This document shows positions 43,528 to 51,550 of a stretch of 64,000 bases of DNA, piece after piece (positions within the stretch are counted from its first letter, which is position 1; each line of letters starts with the position of its first letter). The stretch spans positions 186,001-250,000 of the forward strand of contig NTJI01000002.1 in the NCBI GenBank assembly GCA_002307375.1, written 5' to 3'. The position numbers and the translations under genes were made by a program. This DNA is from Lysobacteraceae bacterium NML93-0399. GTDB lineage: Bacteria > Pseudomonadota > Gammaproteobacteria > Xanthomonadales > Xanthomonadaceae. Under the pieces are notes generated by a model that was not told the origin of the DNA, made no database searches, and saw nothing but the letters and a program-made list of their open reading frames with translations.

Positions 43528-45930
43528 ATGACCCGTCCGCCCTTCCGTCGCCCCCTCGCCATCGCCCTGCTCGGCCTGCTCTCCGCCCCGGCCCTCGCCG
43601 ATACGGCCGCTGACGCGTCCCCCAAGGATTTCGACACCATCGTCGTGACCGCCGCCGGCTTCGAGCAGAAGCTCACCGACGCGCCGGCGAGCATCAGCGT
43701 GATCACGCAGGAAGAACTGACCAAGCGCCCCTACATGACACTGCTCGATGCAGTGCGCGACATCGAGGGCATCGATGTGGGCGAAACCCGCGACAAGACC
43801 GGCCAGGGCACGATCTCGATGCGCGGCATGGGCTCGGACTACACGCTGATCCTCGTCGACGGCAAGCGCCAGAACAATCATGGCGACATCTACCCCAACA
43901 ACTTCGGCGGCAACCAGTTCAACCACATCCCGCCGCTGGACGCGATCGAGCGCATCGAGGTGATCCGCGGCCCCGCATCCACGCTGTACGGCGCCGACGC
44001 CATGGGCGGCGTCATCAACATCATCACCAAACGCGTGCTCGACCGTTGGCACGGCTCGGCCACACTCAGCCGTTCGTTCGAGGACAGCGAATTCGGCGAT
44101 GACACGACGGTCGATTCCTTCGTCACCGGGCCGCTGGTGCCGGGCGTGCTGAATCTCAGCGCCCGGGCCAGCTGGTACGAGCGCGATGCGTCCAACCCCG
44201 TCTATGCGCTGGTCACCGATCCGGCTGGCATGGAGCGCACCCGCCCGCTCGGCTTCGGCAGCGGCGGCAAGACCGTCGACAACACCAACAAGGCCGGTGG
44301 CGTCACGCTGTCCTGGATGCCGACCGACAACCAGACGGTGACGCTGGATTACGACGTCTCGCGCCAGGAGTATGACAACGCGATCCGCATCAATGACGAG
44401 GGCGCCGAGGAATACCCGGTCGGCACCGTCGACAACATCAACAGCATCTTCAGTGCCGGCAATTTCTGCCTGGGCGCTGCCGGCAACAATGCCAGCGCCT
44501 GCGCCGCCAACGGCGGCACCTGGTCGCGCCGCGCCAACCCGCGTGTGGGCTATGGTCCGACCCAGACCTTCACCCGCGATGCCTGGTCGTTGACCCACGA
44601 GGGGCGCTGGGATTTCGGCAACAGCTTCGTGTCGCTGTCGCACGTGGCGACCAACAACGACGGCCGCACGATGCCGTTCACCGTCGACGAGCGCGCGCAG
44701 CTGCTGGAGATGATCGACGGTACCGGGCAATACGCTGGCCTGTCGCTGGAAGAGCGCCGTGCGATCGCCGAGGACACCTACCTGCCGCGCCCCAAGCGCA
44801 CGCTCGAAAGCGCGCAGTACACGCTGGATGCCAAGCTCTACCTGCCCTTCCAGCTGGCGGGTGACCACATCGCCGTACTCGGCGCGCAGGTCATCCAGGG
44901 CGAACTGACCGACGGCATCTTCGGCATCGAAAGCGGCACGCCCGGCCAAAAGCAGGAACACAACATGTACTCGCTCTTCGCCGAGGACACCTGGACCATC
45001 ACCGCGCCGTTCGCGTTGACGGCCGGCCTGCGCTGGGACGATCACGAGGTCTTCGGCAACCATCTCAGCCCGCGTCTGTACGGCGTCTACACCGTCAGCC
45101 CGCAGTGGACGGTCAAGGGCGGCGTCAGCACGGGCTTCAAGACGCCCAAGACCACCCAGCTCTACGACGGCGTGACCGGCTTCGGTGCCCAGGGCACCTC
45201 ACCGATGTTCGGCAACCCGGACCTGCAGCCCGAGACCAGCACCAGCACCGAACTTGCCGTCTACTGGCAGAGTCCGGTCGGCCACAACTTCAACCTCACC
45301 CTGTTCCGCAATGAGTTCGACGACAAGATCGCCTCGCAGCCGTGTGGTCCGGGCACGACGCTGACCTGCACCGCGGCCGGCGAGTACGCAGACATCGGGT
45401 ACGCGTCCAGTAGCAAGACGGTCAACATCGACGAGGTGGTGATCCAGGGCGCCGAGGTCGCTGGCCGCCTGCGCATCAGCGACTCGCTCGGATTCCGCGC
45501 CAACTACACCTTCACCGACAGCGAGCAGAAGAGCGGCAGCGAGATCGGCCTGCCCCTGGGCAACAGCGCCAGGCACATGGCCAACGCCACGCTCGACTGG
45601 CAGGCGAGCGAGCGCTTCAACGTGTTCCTGACCGCCGAGGCGCGCTCCAAACGCTACCGCAGCCTGCATGCGATTACCCGCGAGCCGCTCTACTACCGCG
45701 ACTACGAGGTGCTGCACCTGGGCGCCTCGTTCGAAGTCAACGAGTCGATCACGCTCAACGGTCGCATCAACAACCTGCTCGATCGCGACTTCACCACCTA
45801 CGACACGGAATTCCGTGACCTCGACGGCGACGGCGCATACGACGGCACCAACGAGATCCTCTATTTCGATCACTACAACAACAAGGACAAGGCGCGCGGC
45901 GTCTGGCTGAGCGTCAACGTCCGCTTCTGA
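43528..45930 (+). CDS. TonB-dependent outer-membrane receptor (siderophore type)
   Basis: An 800-residue receptor with signal peptide MTRPPFRRPLAIALLGLLSAPALA. A TonB box is likely at DTIVVTA. The plug domain contains the IEVIRGPASTLYGADAMGGVINIITK motif split over residues ~140-170, and a beta-barrel follows, ending in the outer-membrane signature VWLSVNVRF. A cysteine-pair loop lies near residue 312. The Fur box upstream points to iron uptake (FepA/CirA-like), but the ligand cannot be read. The start at 43528 fits the signal peptide. Confidence 0.93.
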   Translation: MTRPPFRRPLAIALLGLLSAPALADTAADASPKDFDTIVVTAAGFEQKLTDAPASISVITQEELTKRPYMTLLDAVRDIEGIDVGETRDKTGQGTISMRGMGSDYTLILVDGKRQNNHGDIYPNNFGGNQFNHIPPLDAIERIEVIRGPASTLYGADAMGGVINIITKRVLDRWHGSATLSRSFEDSEFGDDTTVDSFVTGPLVPGVLNLSARASWYERDASNPVYALVTDPAGMERTRPLGFGSGGKTVDNTNKAGGVTLSWMPTDNQTVTLDYDVSRQEYDNAIRINDEGAEEYPVGTVDNINSIFSAGNFCLGAAGNNASACAANGGTWSRRANPRVGYGPTQTFTRDAWSLTHEGRWDFGNSFVSLSHVATNNDGRTMPFTVDERAQLLEMIDGTGQYAGLSLEERRAIAEDTYLPRPKRTLESAQYTLDAKLYLPFQLAGDHIAVLGAQVIQGELTDGIFGIESGTPGQKQEHNMYSLFAEDTWTITAPFALTAGLRWDDHEVFGNHLSPRLYGVYTVSPQWTVKGGVSTGFKTPKTTQLYDGVTGFGAQGTSPMFGNPDLQPETSTSTELAVYWQSPVGHNFNLTLFRNEFDDKIASQPCGPGTTLTCTAAGEYADIGYASSSKTVNIDEVVIQGAEVAGRLRISDSLGFRANYTFTDSEQKSGSEIGLPLGNSARHMANATLDWQASERFNVFLTAEARSKRYRSLHAITREPLYYRDYEVLHLGASFEVNESITLNGRINNLLDRDFTTYDTEFRDLDGDGAYDGTNEILYFDHYNNKDKARGVWLSVNVRF

Positions 45931-45939
45931 TGACGCCCT

Positions 45940-45964
45940 GCCCCGGGTCGCGACGGCCCGGGGC
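45940..45964. terminator. GC-rich hairpin between receptor and HutD genes
   Basis: A stem gccccggg / cccggggc with a nine-base loop sits ten bases after the receptor stop and ten bases before the convergent hutD-like stop. No U-tract follows on either side, so it is a possible rather than certain terminator. Confidence 0.4.
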
Positions 45965-45974
45965 GCATGGGCGG

Positions 45975-46610
45975 CTATCGCGCGACCGGTTCACTCGTCG
46001 TGACCTGCGCGAGTGTGGCAAGCGGTGAGATCCGGAACAGCAGCAGTTCGCCGCCGCCATCGAGCACGTGGCGCCGACGGGCGCCGGATCCGCGCAACAG
46101 AACGGTGTCGCCCCGCTCGAGCGGACGCCCGTCGCACCCGGTCATCCGGGCCTGTCCCGCGATCACATGGGCGCCCCAGCAGTCGCCACGATCGACGAAG
46201 ACCACCATCGTGCCCACCAGCGGGCGATGCCAGAGCGCCGCCTCGACCTGGTCGGGGCGCCACATCAGGTTGAGTACGCTCACGCCCGGTCCGGCCGGCT
46301 CACCCTGCAGCGCGCGTCCGCCATCGAACCGCAACCGTGCATGCGGCGGTTGCAGGTCGGCCGTTTCACCGTCGTCGAACCGCAGTGTCAGACCGTCGCC
46401 CGACAGCAGCATCAATTCGCGGGCGATCCCCTCGAAACGTGAGAATGCGGCAGGCTGTCCGATTTCCGCGATCGACAGGCGCCAGCACCAGCCGGCATCG
46501 ACATCCGACGGCTCAGCGTGGAGTTCGCGCGTCCAGCCCAGCCCATTGCGCCAACGGCTCCGGTGCGCGTGGTGTGCATGCAACAACTCGACAGCGGGCA
46601 ATTCGGCCAT
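45975..46610 (-). CDS. HutD/Ves family protein
   Basis: A 211-residue bicupin-type protein of the HutD/Ves family. The N-terminal RSRWRNGLGWTRELHAEP contains the WxNGxGxTxE core; further motifs are WRLSIAEIGQPAAFSRFEGIAREL, LNLMWRPDQ and LLRGSGARRRHVLDGG. No hut genes flank it. The start at 46610 was chosen at MAELPAVELLHAHH; a longer frame adds 25 residues of non-family sequence. Confidence 0.85.
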   Translation of the reverse strand: MAELPAVELLHAHHAHRSRWRNGLGWTRELHAEPSDVDAGWCWRLSIAEIGQPAAFSRFEGIARELMLLSGDGLTLRFDDGETADLQPPHARLRFDGGRALQGEPAGPGVSVLNLMWRPDQVEAALWHRPLVGTMVVFVDRGDCWGAHVIAGQARMTGCDGRPLERGDTVLLRGSGARRRHVLDGGGELLLFRISPLATLAQVTTSEPVAR

Positions 46611-47017
46611 GGCGCAGTGTAGGCGCAGAGGGCGCGGTCGCGGAGCGCGGCCATCGTCGTTCCCGGCGTCTGTTGCGAGGCGCAATGGGGGTCGAAGCGC
46701 ACGTCAGAGCACCAGCGCGGATCCGCGGATTAGGCACCCGGTAAATAGTCCGACCCCGCACGGCCAGCAGTAGCGGAACGGCCAAAGGCGCAGCCCGGTC
46801 CGCGACGCGACCATCGTTGCCGCAGATCATTCCCGCCGATTCTCCTGCTGGCGGTCCAGCCAGCTCAGGCTTGGCGCTGTACGCGTGTGGCTGGCGATCG
46901 GAATTTGGCGGAGCGGTCGGACCAAGACCGTCGCGACGGCGCGGCATCCGATGTCGGCACCGGTCGCGCCGAGCCCCCCCGCCCTCGCACAGCCCCGCAC
47001 CTACGGCCCCAAAAGAG
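46611..47017. other. Gene-free stretch upstream of hutD-like gene
   Basis: About 400 bases between the hutD-like start and a large hairpin. Frames here have no recognisable family or convincing start. Nothing else could be identified with confidence. Confidence 0.45.
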
Positions 47018-47052
47018 GTCGCCCGCGACGCATCCGATGCGTCGCGGGCGAC
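47018..47052 (-). terminator. 16-base-pair hairpin, probable comEA terminator
   Basis: A perfect stem gtcgcccgcgacgcat / atgcgtcgcgggcgac with a three-base loop. On the minus strand it is followed by ctcttttgggg, a short U-tract, consistent with ending the comEA transcript 97 bases downstream of its stop. A smaller hairpin (gccggcac/gtgccggc, 47113-47133) lies between. Confidence 0.65.
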
Positions 47053-47148
47053 GGAGTACATCCTTGTAGCGGCATCCTGCCGGTCCGGTGGAGCGTCCTG
47101 CTCCCGTCTGGCGCCGGCACATCCTGTGCCGGCTTCAGCGTCAGGCGA

Positions 47149-47511
47149 TCAGCGCAACTGCGCTGCGCCCTTGTTTCCGGCAGCCGCCGCCGGTGTGGCT
47201 GCGGTGCGGGGCGCCGCAGGCCGCGGCGCCGTGTTCCCGAGCTCGATGCGGTCGACGTTCGATTCCACCGTCCGCATGCCGATCCCCTTTACCAGCGCCA
47301 ACTGTTCGGCGCTGCGGAACGGGCCGTTTTCCTCTCGGTGAGCGACGATGGCCTCGGCCTTCGACTGCCCCACGTTGTGCAGCACACGTGCCAGCGTGGC
47401 TGCATCGGCGGTGTTGATGTTGACCTTCTCGCGCCCCTCGGTAGCGAACGCGGTACCGGTCAGCAGCAGGGACAGGCACAGCGACGCAAGCACAGCTCGG
47501 ATCGACTTCAT
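47149..47511 (-). CDS. comEA: ComEA-like helix-hairpin-helix DNA-binding protein
   Basis: A 120-residue exported protein. The signal peptide is MKSIRAVLASLCLSLLLTGTAFA. A double helix-hairpin-helix domain follows: VNINTADAATLARVLHNVGQSKAEAIVAHREENGPF and LALVKGIGMRTVESN. An Ala/Pro-rich tail ends the protein. Such proteins bind incoming DNA in the periplasm during transformation with type IV pili. The start at 47511 gives the clean signal peptide. Confidence 0.9.
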   Translation of the reverse strand: MKSIRAVLASLCLSLLLTGTAFATEGREKVNINTADAATLARVLHNVGQSKAEAIVAHREENGPFRSAEQLALVKGIGMRTVESNVDRIELGNTAPRPAAPRTAATPAAAAGNKGAAQLR

Positions 47512-47654
47512 GTCGCAACTCCTTGGTGTTGGGTGGATTCCTTTCCCGACTGGCGATGCATTCGTCCTTGCCGGTGATGCCAGTCTTCCCAACGCCACAT
47601 GAACAGAATATCCGCCGCGCCTCTGGGCCGTAGCCAGTCGAACGCCCGATGCCT

Positions 47655-47672
47655 TGTAGGAAAAATCCTACA
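47655..47672. promoter_or_regulatory. Palindrome tgtagga-aaaa-tcctaca upstream of M20 gene
   Basis: Perfect 7-base arms around aaaa, 51 bases before the M20 start. If tagaat (47686-47691) is the -10, the palindrome covers the -35 region. The TAGGA/TCCTA core resembles operators of NarL/FixJ-type response regulators (RcsB- or BvgA-like); this is inference. It differs from the REP palindromes, which are GC-rich. Confidence 0.5.
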
Positions 47673-47722
47673 TCTGGCCCCGCGTTAGAATGGGCGATTC
47701 CGTTTTTTCAAGGAGCACGCTC

Positions 47723-49243
47723 ATGGATACGCGCCAGACCGACCGCTTCGTCGGCAGCATGTGGGACGAGCAGATCGTGCCCCAGCTGATCGAATACATC
47801 CGCATTCCGAACAAGTCGCCCATGTTCGACGCCGACTGGGTGGCCAACGGGCACATGGAGCGCGCGGTGACCCTGATGTCGGACTGGGCGCGGGCGCAGG
47901 ACATTCCGGGCATGACGCTGGACGTGGTTCGCCTCGAAGGCCGCACGCCGCTGGTCTTCATCGAGATTCCCGCAGCCAACGGCGGCAGCGACGATGACTG
48001 CGTGCTGCTCTACGGACACCTGGACAAGCAGCCGGAAATGACCGGTTGGGACGACGACCTCGGCCCGTGGAAGCCGGTCCTGCGCGACGGCAAGCTCTAC
48101 GGCCGGGGTGGCGCGGACGACGGCTACGCGATCTACGGCTCGCTGACGGCCATCCTCGCGCTGCACGAGCAGGGGCTGCCGCATGCGCGCTGCGTGGTGC
48201 TGATCGAGGCCTGCGAAGAATCGGGCAGCTACGACCTCCCCGCCTACGTCGACCATCTCGCCGACCGCATCGGCAAGCCATCGCTGGTGGTGTGCCTGGA
48301 TTCGGGCTGCGGCAACTACGATCAGCTGTGGTGCACCACGTCGCTGCGTGGTCTCGCCGGCGGCAACCTTTCGGTGCAGGTGCTCGACGAAGGCGTGCAT
48401 TCGGGTGACGCCTCGGGCGTGGTGCCGTCGAGTTTCCGCCTGCTTCGGCAGCTGCTGTCGCGCATCGAGGACGAGACCAGCGGCCGCATCCTCGTCGACG
48501 GCCTGCATGCGGAGATTCCCGCCGAGCGCATGGAACAGGCGCGCCGCGCCGCCGAGGTGCTCGATACCGCGATCTACGACAAGTTCCCGCTGACCGGAGC
48601 CCTGCGCCCGATGTTTCCGCTGGCTGCCGATGGCAGTGCGTCGCAGGACCTGTCCGAACTGGTGCTCAATCGCACCTGGCGCCCGGCACTGTCGGTCACC
48701 GGCATCGACGGCATTCCCTCGCTGCAGTCGGCCGGCAACGTCCTGCGCCCGCACACGGCGGTCAAGCTGTCGCTGCGCCTGCCGCCGACGGTGGACGGCA
48801 AGCAGGCCGGCAAGCTGCTGGAGACCGCGCTGCTCTCCGATCCGCCGAACGGCGCAACCGTGACGCTGGAACTCGAGAAGGCCGCCACCGGCTGGAATGC
48901 GCCGGCGATGTCGCCATGGCTGGCCAAGGCCATCGACGACGCCAGCCAGGCGTTTTTCGGCAAGCCGGCGATGTACATGGGCGAAGGCGGCTCGATCCCC
49001 TTCATGGGCATGCTCGGCGAGAAGTTCCCCGGCGCGCAGTTCATGATCACCGGCGTCCTGGGCCCGCATTCGAACGCGCATGGGCCGAACGAGTTTCTGC
49101 ACATCGAGATGGGCAAGCGCGTGACCAGCTGCGTGGCCCGGGTACTCGCCGAACATCACCATGCCAGCCAGCGCGGCGAAACCACCGGCGCCTCGGTCGT
49201 CGCCGACAGCGGCACCCGCCACGGCGATCACGGCTGCTGCTGA
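47723..49243 (+). CDS. M20 family metallopeptidase (dipeptidase-like)
   Basis: A 506-residue cytoplasmic zinc peptidase. Ligand motifs are LLYGHLDKQPEM (His and Asp), GGADDGYAIYG, EACEESGSYD (Glu pair) and the final NEFLHIEMG (His). A lid domain is inserted mid-protein (about residues 200-340). aaggag lies 8 bases before ATG 47723. The C-terminus reads HGDHGCC, an unusual Cys-Cys end. Confidence 0.92.
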   Translation: MDTRQTDRFVGSMWDEQIVPQLIEYIRIPNKSPMFDADWVANGHMERAVTLMSDWARAQDIPGMTLDVVRLEGRTPLVFIEIPAANGGSDDDCVLLYGHLDKQPEMTGWDDDLGPWKPVLRDGKLYGRGGADDGYAIYGSLTAILALHEQGLPHARCVVLIEACEESGSYDLPAYVDHLADRIGKPSLVVCLDSGCGNYDQLWCTTSLRGLAGGNLSVQVLDEGVHSGDASGVVPSSFRLLRQLLSRIEDETSGRILVDGLHAEIPAERMEQARRAAEVLDTAIYDKFPLTGALRPMFPLAADGSASQDLSELVLNRTWRPALSVTGIDGIPSLQSAGNVLRPHTAVKLSLRLPPTVDGKQAGKLLETALLSDPPNGATVTLELEKAATGWNAPAMSPWLAKAIDDASQAFFGKPAMYMGEGGSIPFMGMLGEKFPGAQFMITGVLGPHSNAHGPNEFLHIEMGKRVTSCVARVLAEHHHASQRGETTGASVVADSGTRHGDHGCC

Positions 49244-49415
49244 TCCACTCCGCCCGGCGGCCGCACAGCGCGGCCGTCGGGAACATGCCGCGCTGTCCCT
49301 GCTGGTCGGAAAGTCCCCGGTTTCAACCGGCGCATGCGCCCGGTCTGTCGCGCAGTCCGGCGTCGTTTCGGCCTGACGTGGTCACTGCGTGTGAGCGCGA
49401 CGGCTGTGTCTTGCG

Positions 49416-50678
49416 CTACATCACATCCGACGCCACGGGCGCCGCGTGGCGCGTGCGCCGGCGCATGATCCAGTTGAACAGCGGCGTTGCCATCAGCGTG
49501 GTGACGATCGCCATCAGCACCAGGATCGAGAACAGGCCCTGCTTGATCACGCCGGCCTGCAGGCCGATGTTGATCAGGATCAGCTCCATCAGCCCGCGGG
49601 CGTTCATGAGCGCGCCGATTGCCTGTGCATCGCGCGGGCTTTCGCCGGCGATGCGCGCCGCGGCCCAGCAGGCGAGTCCCTTGCCGGCGAACGACACGAC
49701 CAGGATGGCGATGGCCGCGACCAGCAGCTGCGGCTCCAGCACCATCGACAGGTCGGTCTTCAGACCCGAGAAGGTGAAGAACATCGGCAGGAAGAACACG
49801 ACGACAAACGGCTGCAGCATGTCGCGCAGTTTGTCGACCAGCGCGCCCTTGGGCATGCAGGCACCGAGCAGGAAGCCGCCGAAGACGGCATGGATGCCGA
49901 TCGCGTCCATCAGCCACGCACTGATGCAGAACAGGATCAGCATGACCGCCAGCATGGTCGCGCCGAGCGGCGCGTCCGGTCGCACGGCATCGGCGAGCCG
50001 GCGCAGCAGACGACGGCCGATCAGCAGCATGAAGAGCGCATAGGCGATACCGCCGCCGATCGCCCACCACGCGCTGTCCCAGCTGCCCCCGAAACTCGCC
50101 AGCACCACGGCCAGGATGCACCAGGCGGCCGCGTCGTCCACCGCCCCCGCGGTGAGCGCAAGCGTGCCCAGCGGGCTGCCGGCCAGGCCGCGCTCGTGGA
50201 TGATCCGCGCCAGCATCGGGAATGCGGTGATGGCGATTGCCGCGCCGAGGAAAAGCGACGCATCGGACAGCCGCACCTGTTCGGAGAACAGCCCCGGCAC
50301 GCCGACCAGCCAGGGCGTGATCAGGAACGCGAGCGCGAACGGCACCACGATGCCCGCGATCGACACCGAGAACGCACCCTTGAAGCGCGAGCGGAAGTGG
50401 TCGCCGCGAAATTCGGTGCCGACCAGGAACATGTAGAGCCCGACGCCGAACTGGGCGAACACGTACAGCGTGTCGAGCGTCTGTGCCGGGAACAGGGCCG
50501 CCTGCAGGTCGGGCAGCATCCAGCCCAGCAACGAGGGGCCCAGCGTGACGCCGGCGATCATCTCGCCGACCACCTGCGGCTGGCCAAAGCGTCGCGCAAG
50601 CCTGCCGACGAGCCGGCACACCAGCAGGATCACTGCGGCCTGCAGGAAGAAGAACACGGACAGCTGGGCAGTCGGCAT
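49416..50678 (-). CDS. Kef/NhaP-type cation:proton antiporter
   Basis: A 420-residue CPA2-family membrane protein with about 12-13 transmembrane segments. Typical sequences are FGQPQVVGEMIAGVTLGPSLLG, GLYMFLVGTEF, LTAGAVDDAAAWCILAVVL (the DD ion site) and GALMNARGLMELILINIGL. It has no C-terminal TrkA-N regulatory domain, so it is a simple exchanger. The start at 50678 (MPTAQLSVFFF) removes 26 non-family residues. Confidence 0.9.
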   Translation of the reverse strand: MPTAQLSVFFFLQAAVILLVCRLVGRLARRFGQPQVVGEMIAGVTLGPSLLGWMLPDLQAALFPAQTLDTLYVFAQFGVGLYMFLVGTEFRGDHFRSRFKGAFSVSIAGIVVPFALAFLITPWLVGVPGLFSEQVRLSDASLFLGAAIAITAFPMLARIIHERGLAGSPLGTLALTAGAVDDAAAWCILAVVLASFGGSWDSAWWAIGGGIAYALFMLLIGRRLLRRLADAVRPDAPLGATMLAVMLILFCISAWLMDAIGIHAVFGGFLLGACMPKGALVDKLRDMLQPFVVVFFLPMFFTFSGLKTDLSMVLEPQLLVAAIAILVVSFAGKGLACWAAARIAGESPRDAQAIGALMNARGLMELILINIGLQAGVIKQGLFSILVLMAIVTTLMATPLFNWIMRRRTRHAAPVASDVM

Positions 50679-50757
50679 CGGCAATCTCCACGCCGGTTGG
50701 CGCGCGGTGATGATGCATCCGGTCGACGCGCAGGAAAACAGCCGCCCCCCGGACATG

Positions 50758-50782
50758 AAAAAGGCCCGCGAACGCGGGCCTT
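50758..50782 (-). terminator. Terminator of tRNA-Phe
   Basis: Stem aaggcccgcg / cgcgggcctt with a two-base loop, followed on the minus strand by tttcatg (five Ts including the stem end). It lies 15 bases after the tRNA CCA end. Confidence 0.85.
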
Positions 50783-50796
50783 CGACATTCTCGCAA

Positions 50797-50872
50797 TGGT
50801 GGCCGGGGAGGGAATCGAACCCCCGACACGGGGATTTTCAATCCCCTGCTCTACCAACTGAGCTACCCGGCC
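50797..50872 (-). tRNA. tRNA-Phe(GAA)
   Basis: A 76-base tRNA with acceptor stem GGCCGGG/CCCGGCC and encoded CCA. The D-loop is GCTCAGTTGGTAGAGC, the anticodon arm is GGGGATTGAAAATCCCC (anticodon GAA) and the T-arm is GGGGGTTCGATTCCCTC. Confidence 0.98.
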
Positions 50873-50886
50873 ACTGCGGGAGGCGC

Positions 50887-50915
50887 ATGATACGGGGCGC
50901 GTGTGCGGACGGCAA
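50887..50915 (-). promoter_or_regulatory. Promoter of tRNA-Phe
   Basis: On the minus strand TTGCCG (50910-50915) and TATCAT (50887-50892) are separated by exactly 17 bases. The -10 lies 14 bases before the tRNA 5' end. Confidence 0.8.
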
Positions 50916-51028
50916 CCGTTTTGTCGCAATCGATGTGCGACGGCATCTGAGCGCGGTGCTCCGGTGCTCCGGAAGTGCGGCGGACGACGCGTTACCATCG
51001 GCCTCCGTTGCGCAACCGGAAGCCGCCG

Positions 51029-51502
51029 ATGAAGTCCTGGAAACTGCTGACGATCGTGCTGTCGAGCCTTGTACTGGTCGCCTGCGCCACCGGGCCGCGG
51101 CGCGTGTCCGAGCCGACGGCGAGCATCCAGCAACTGAGCGTCGCCGCCGATGGCAGCTGGTCGCTGGACCTGCGCCTGCAGAACTACAGCAGCATTCCGA
51201 TGCGCTTCGAGTCGGTGCGCTTCGCCCTCGAGATCGGCGGTGAGGCCGCCGGCACGCTCGAAGCCACGACGCCGCTGACGATCGGGCCCGAGTCGGCCGA
51301 CATCCTGTCGCTGCGTCTTGCGCCGTCGGCCGAAGGTCGCCTGCACGCGGCCGACGCGCTGGCCGCCCGTCGCGCTCTGTCCTATCGCCTCGACGGCACC
51401 ATCCGCGCCGCGCCTGAAGATCGCGGCAGCGCGCGCGACTACAACGTCCGTCGCGACGGAACCCTGGGGCCGGTGCCGGGGCTGCCCGGCGTGATGCGCT
51501 GA
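51029..51502 (+). CDS. LEA14/WHy-like lipoprotein
   Basis: A 157-residue lipoprotein with lipobox LVLVAC (Cys19) and one beta-sandwich domain resembling LEA type 2 (WHy): LRLQNYSSIPMRFESVRFALEIGGEAAG...ETTPLTIGPESADIL-type segments. The function is unknown; stress-linked surface roles are described for the fold. Start 51029 (MKSWKLLTIV) gives the signal peptide. It is 48 bases upstream of an acyl-CoA dehydrogenase gene, probably co-transcribed. Confidence 0.78.
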   Translation: MKSWKLLTIVLSSLVLVACATGPRRVSEPTASIQQLSVAADGSWSLDLRLQNYSSIPMRFESVRFALEIGGEAAGTLEATTPLTIGPESADILSLRLAPSAEGRLHAADALAARRALSYRLDGTIRAAPEDRGSARDYNVRRDGTLGPVPGLPGVMR

Positions 51503-51550
51503 CCGGCCCGCCCCCACCCTGCCCCCATTCCCGCACGAGAGCCAGGACGC

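Noticed and set aside
43288..45063. A 591-residue open frame opposite the TonB receptor
   Set aside because: Antisense to a strongly supported outer-membrane receptor with a Fur-box promoter.
46513..47061. A 182-residue frame in the gap upstream of the HutD-like gene
   Set aside because: It crosses the large hairpin and the HutD start region, with no family match, no Shine-Dalgarno and Arg/Pro-rich random-looking sequence.
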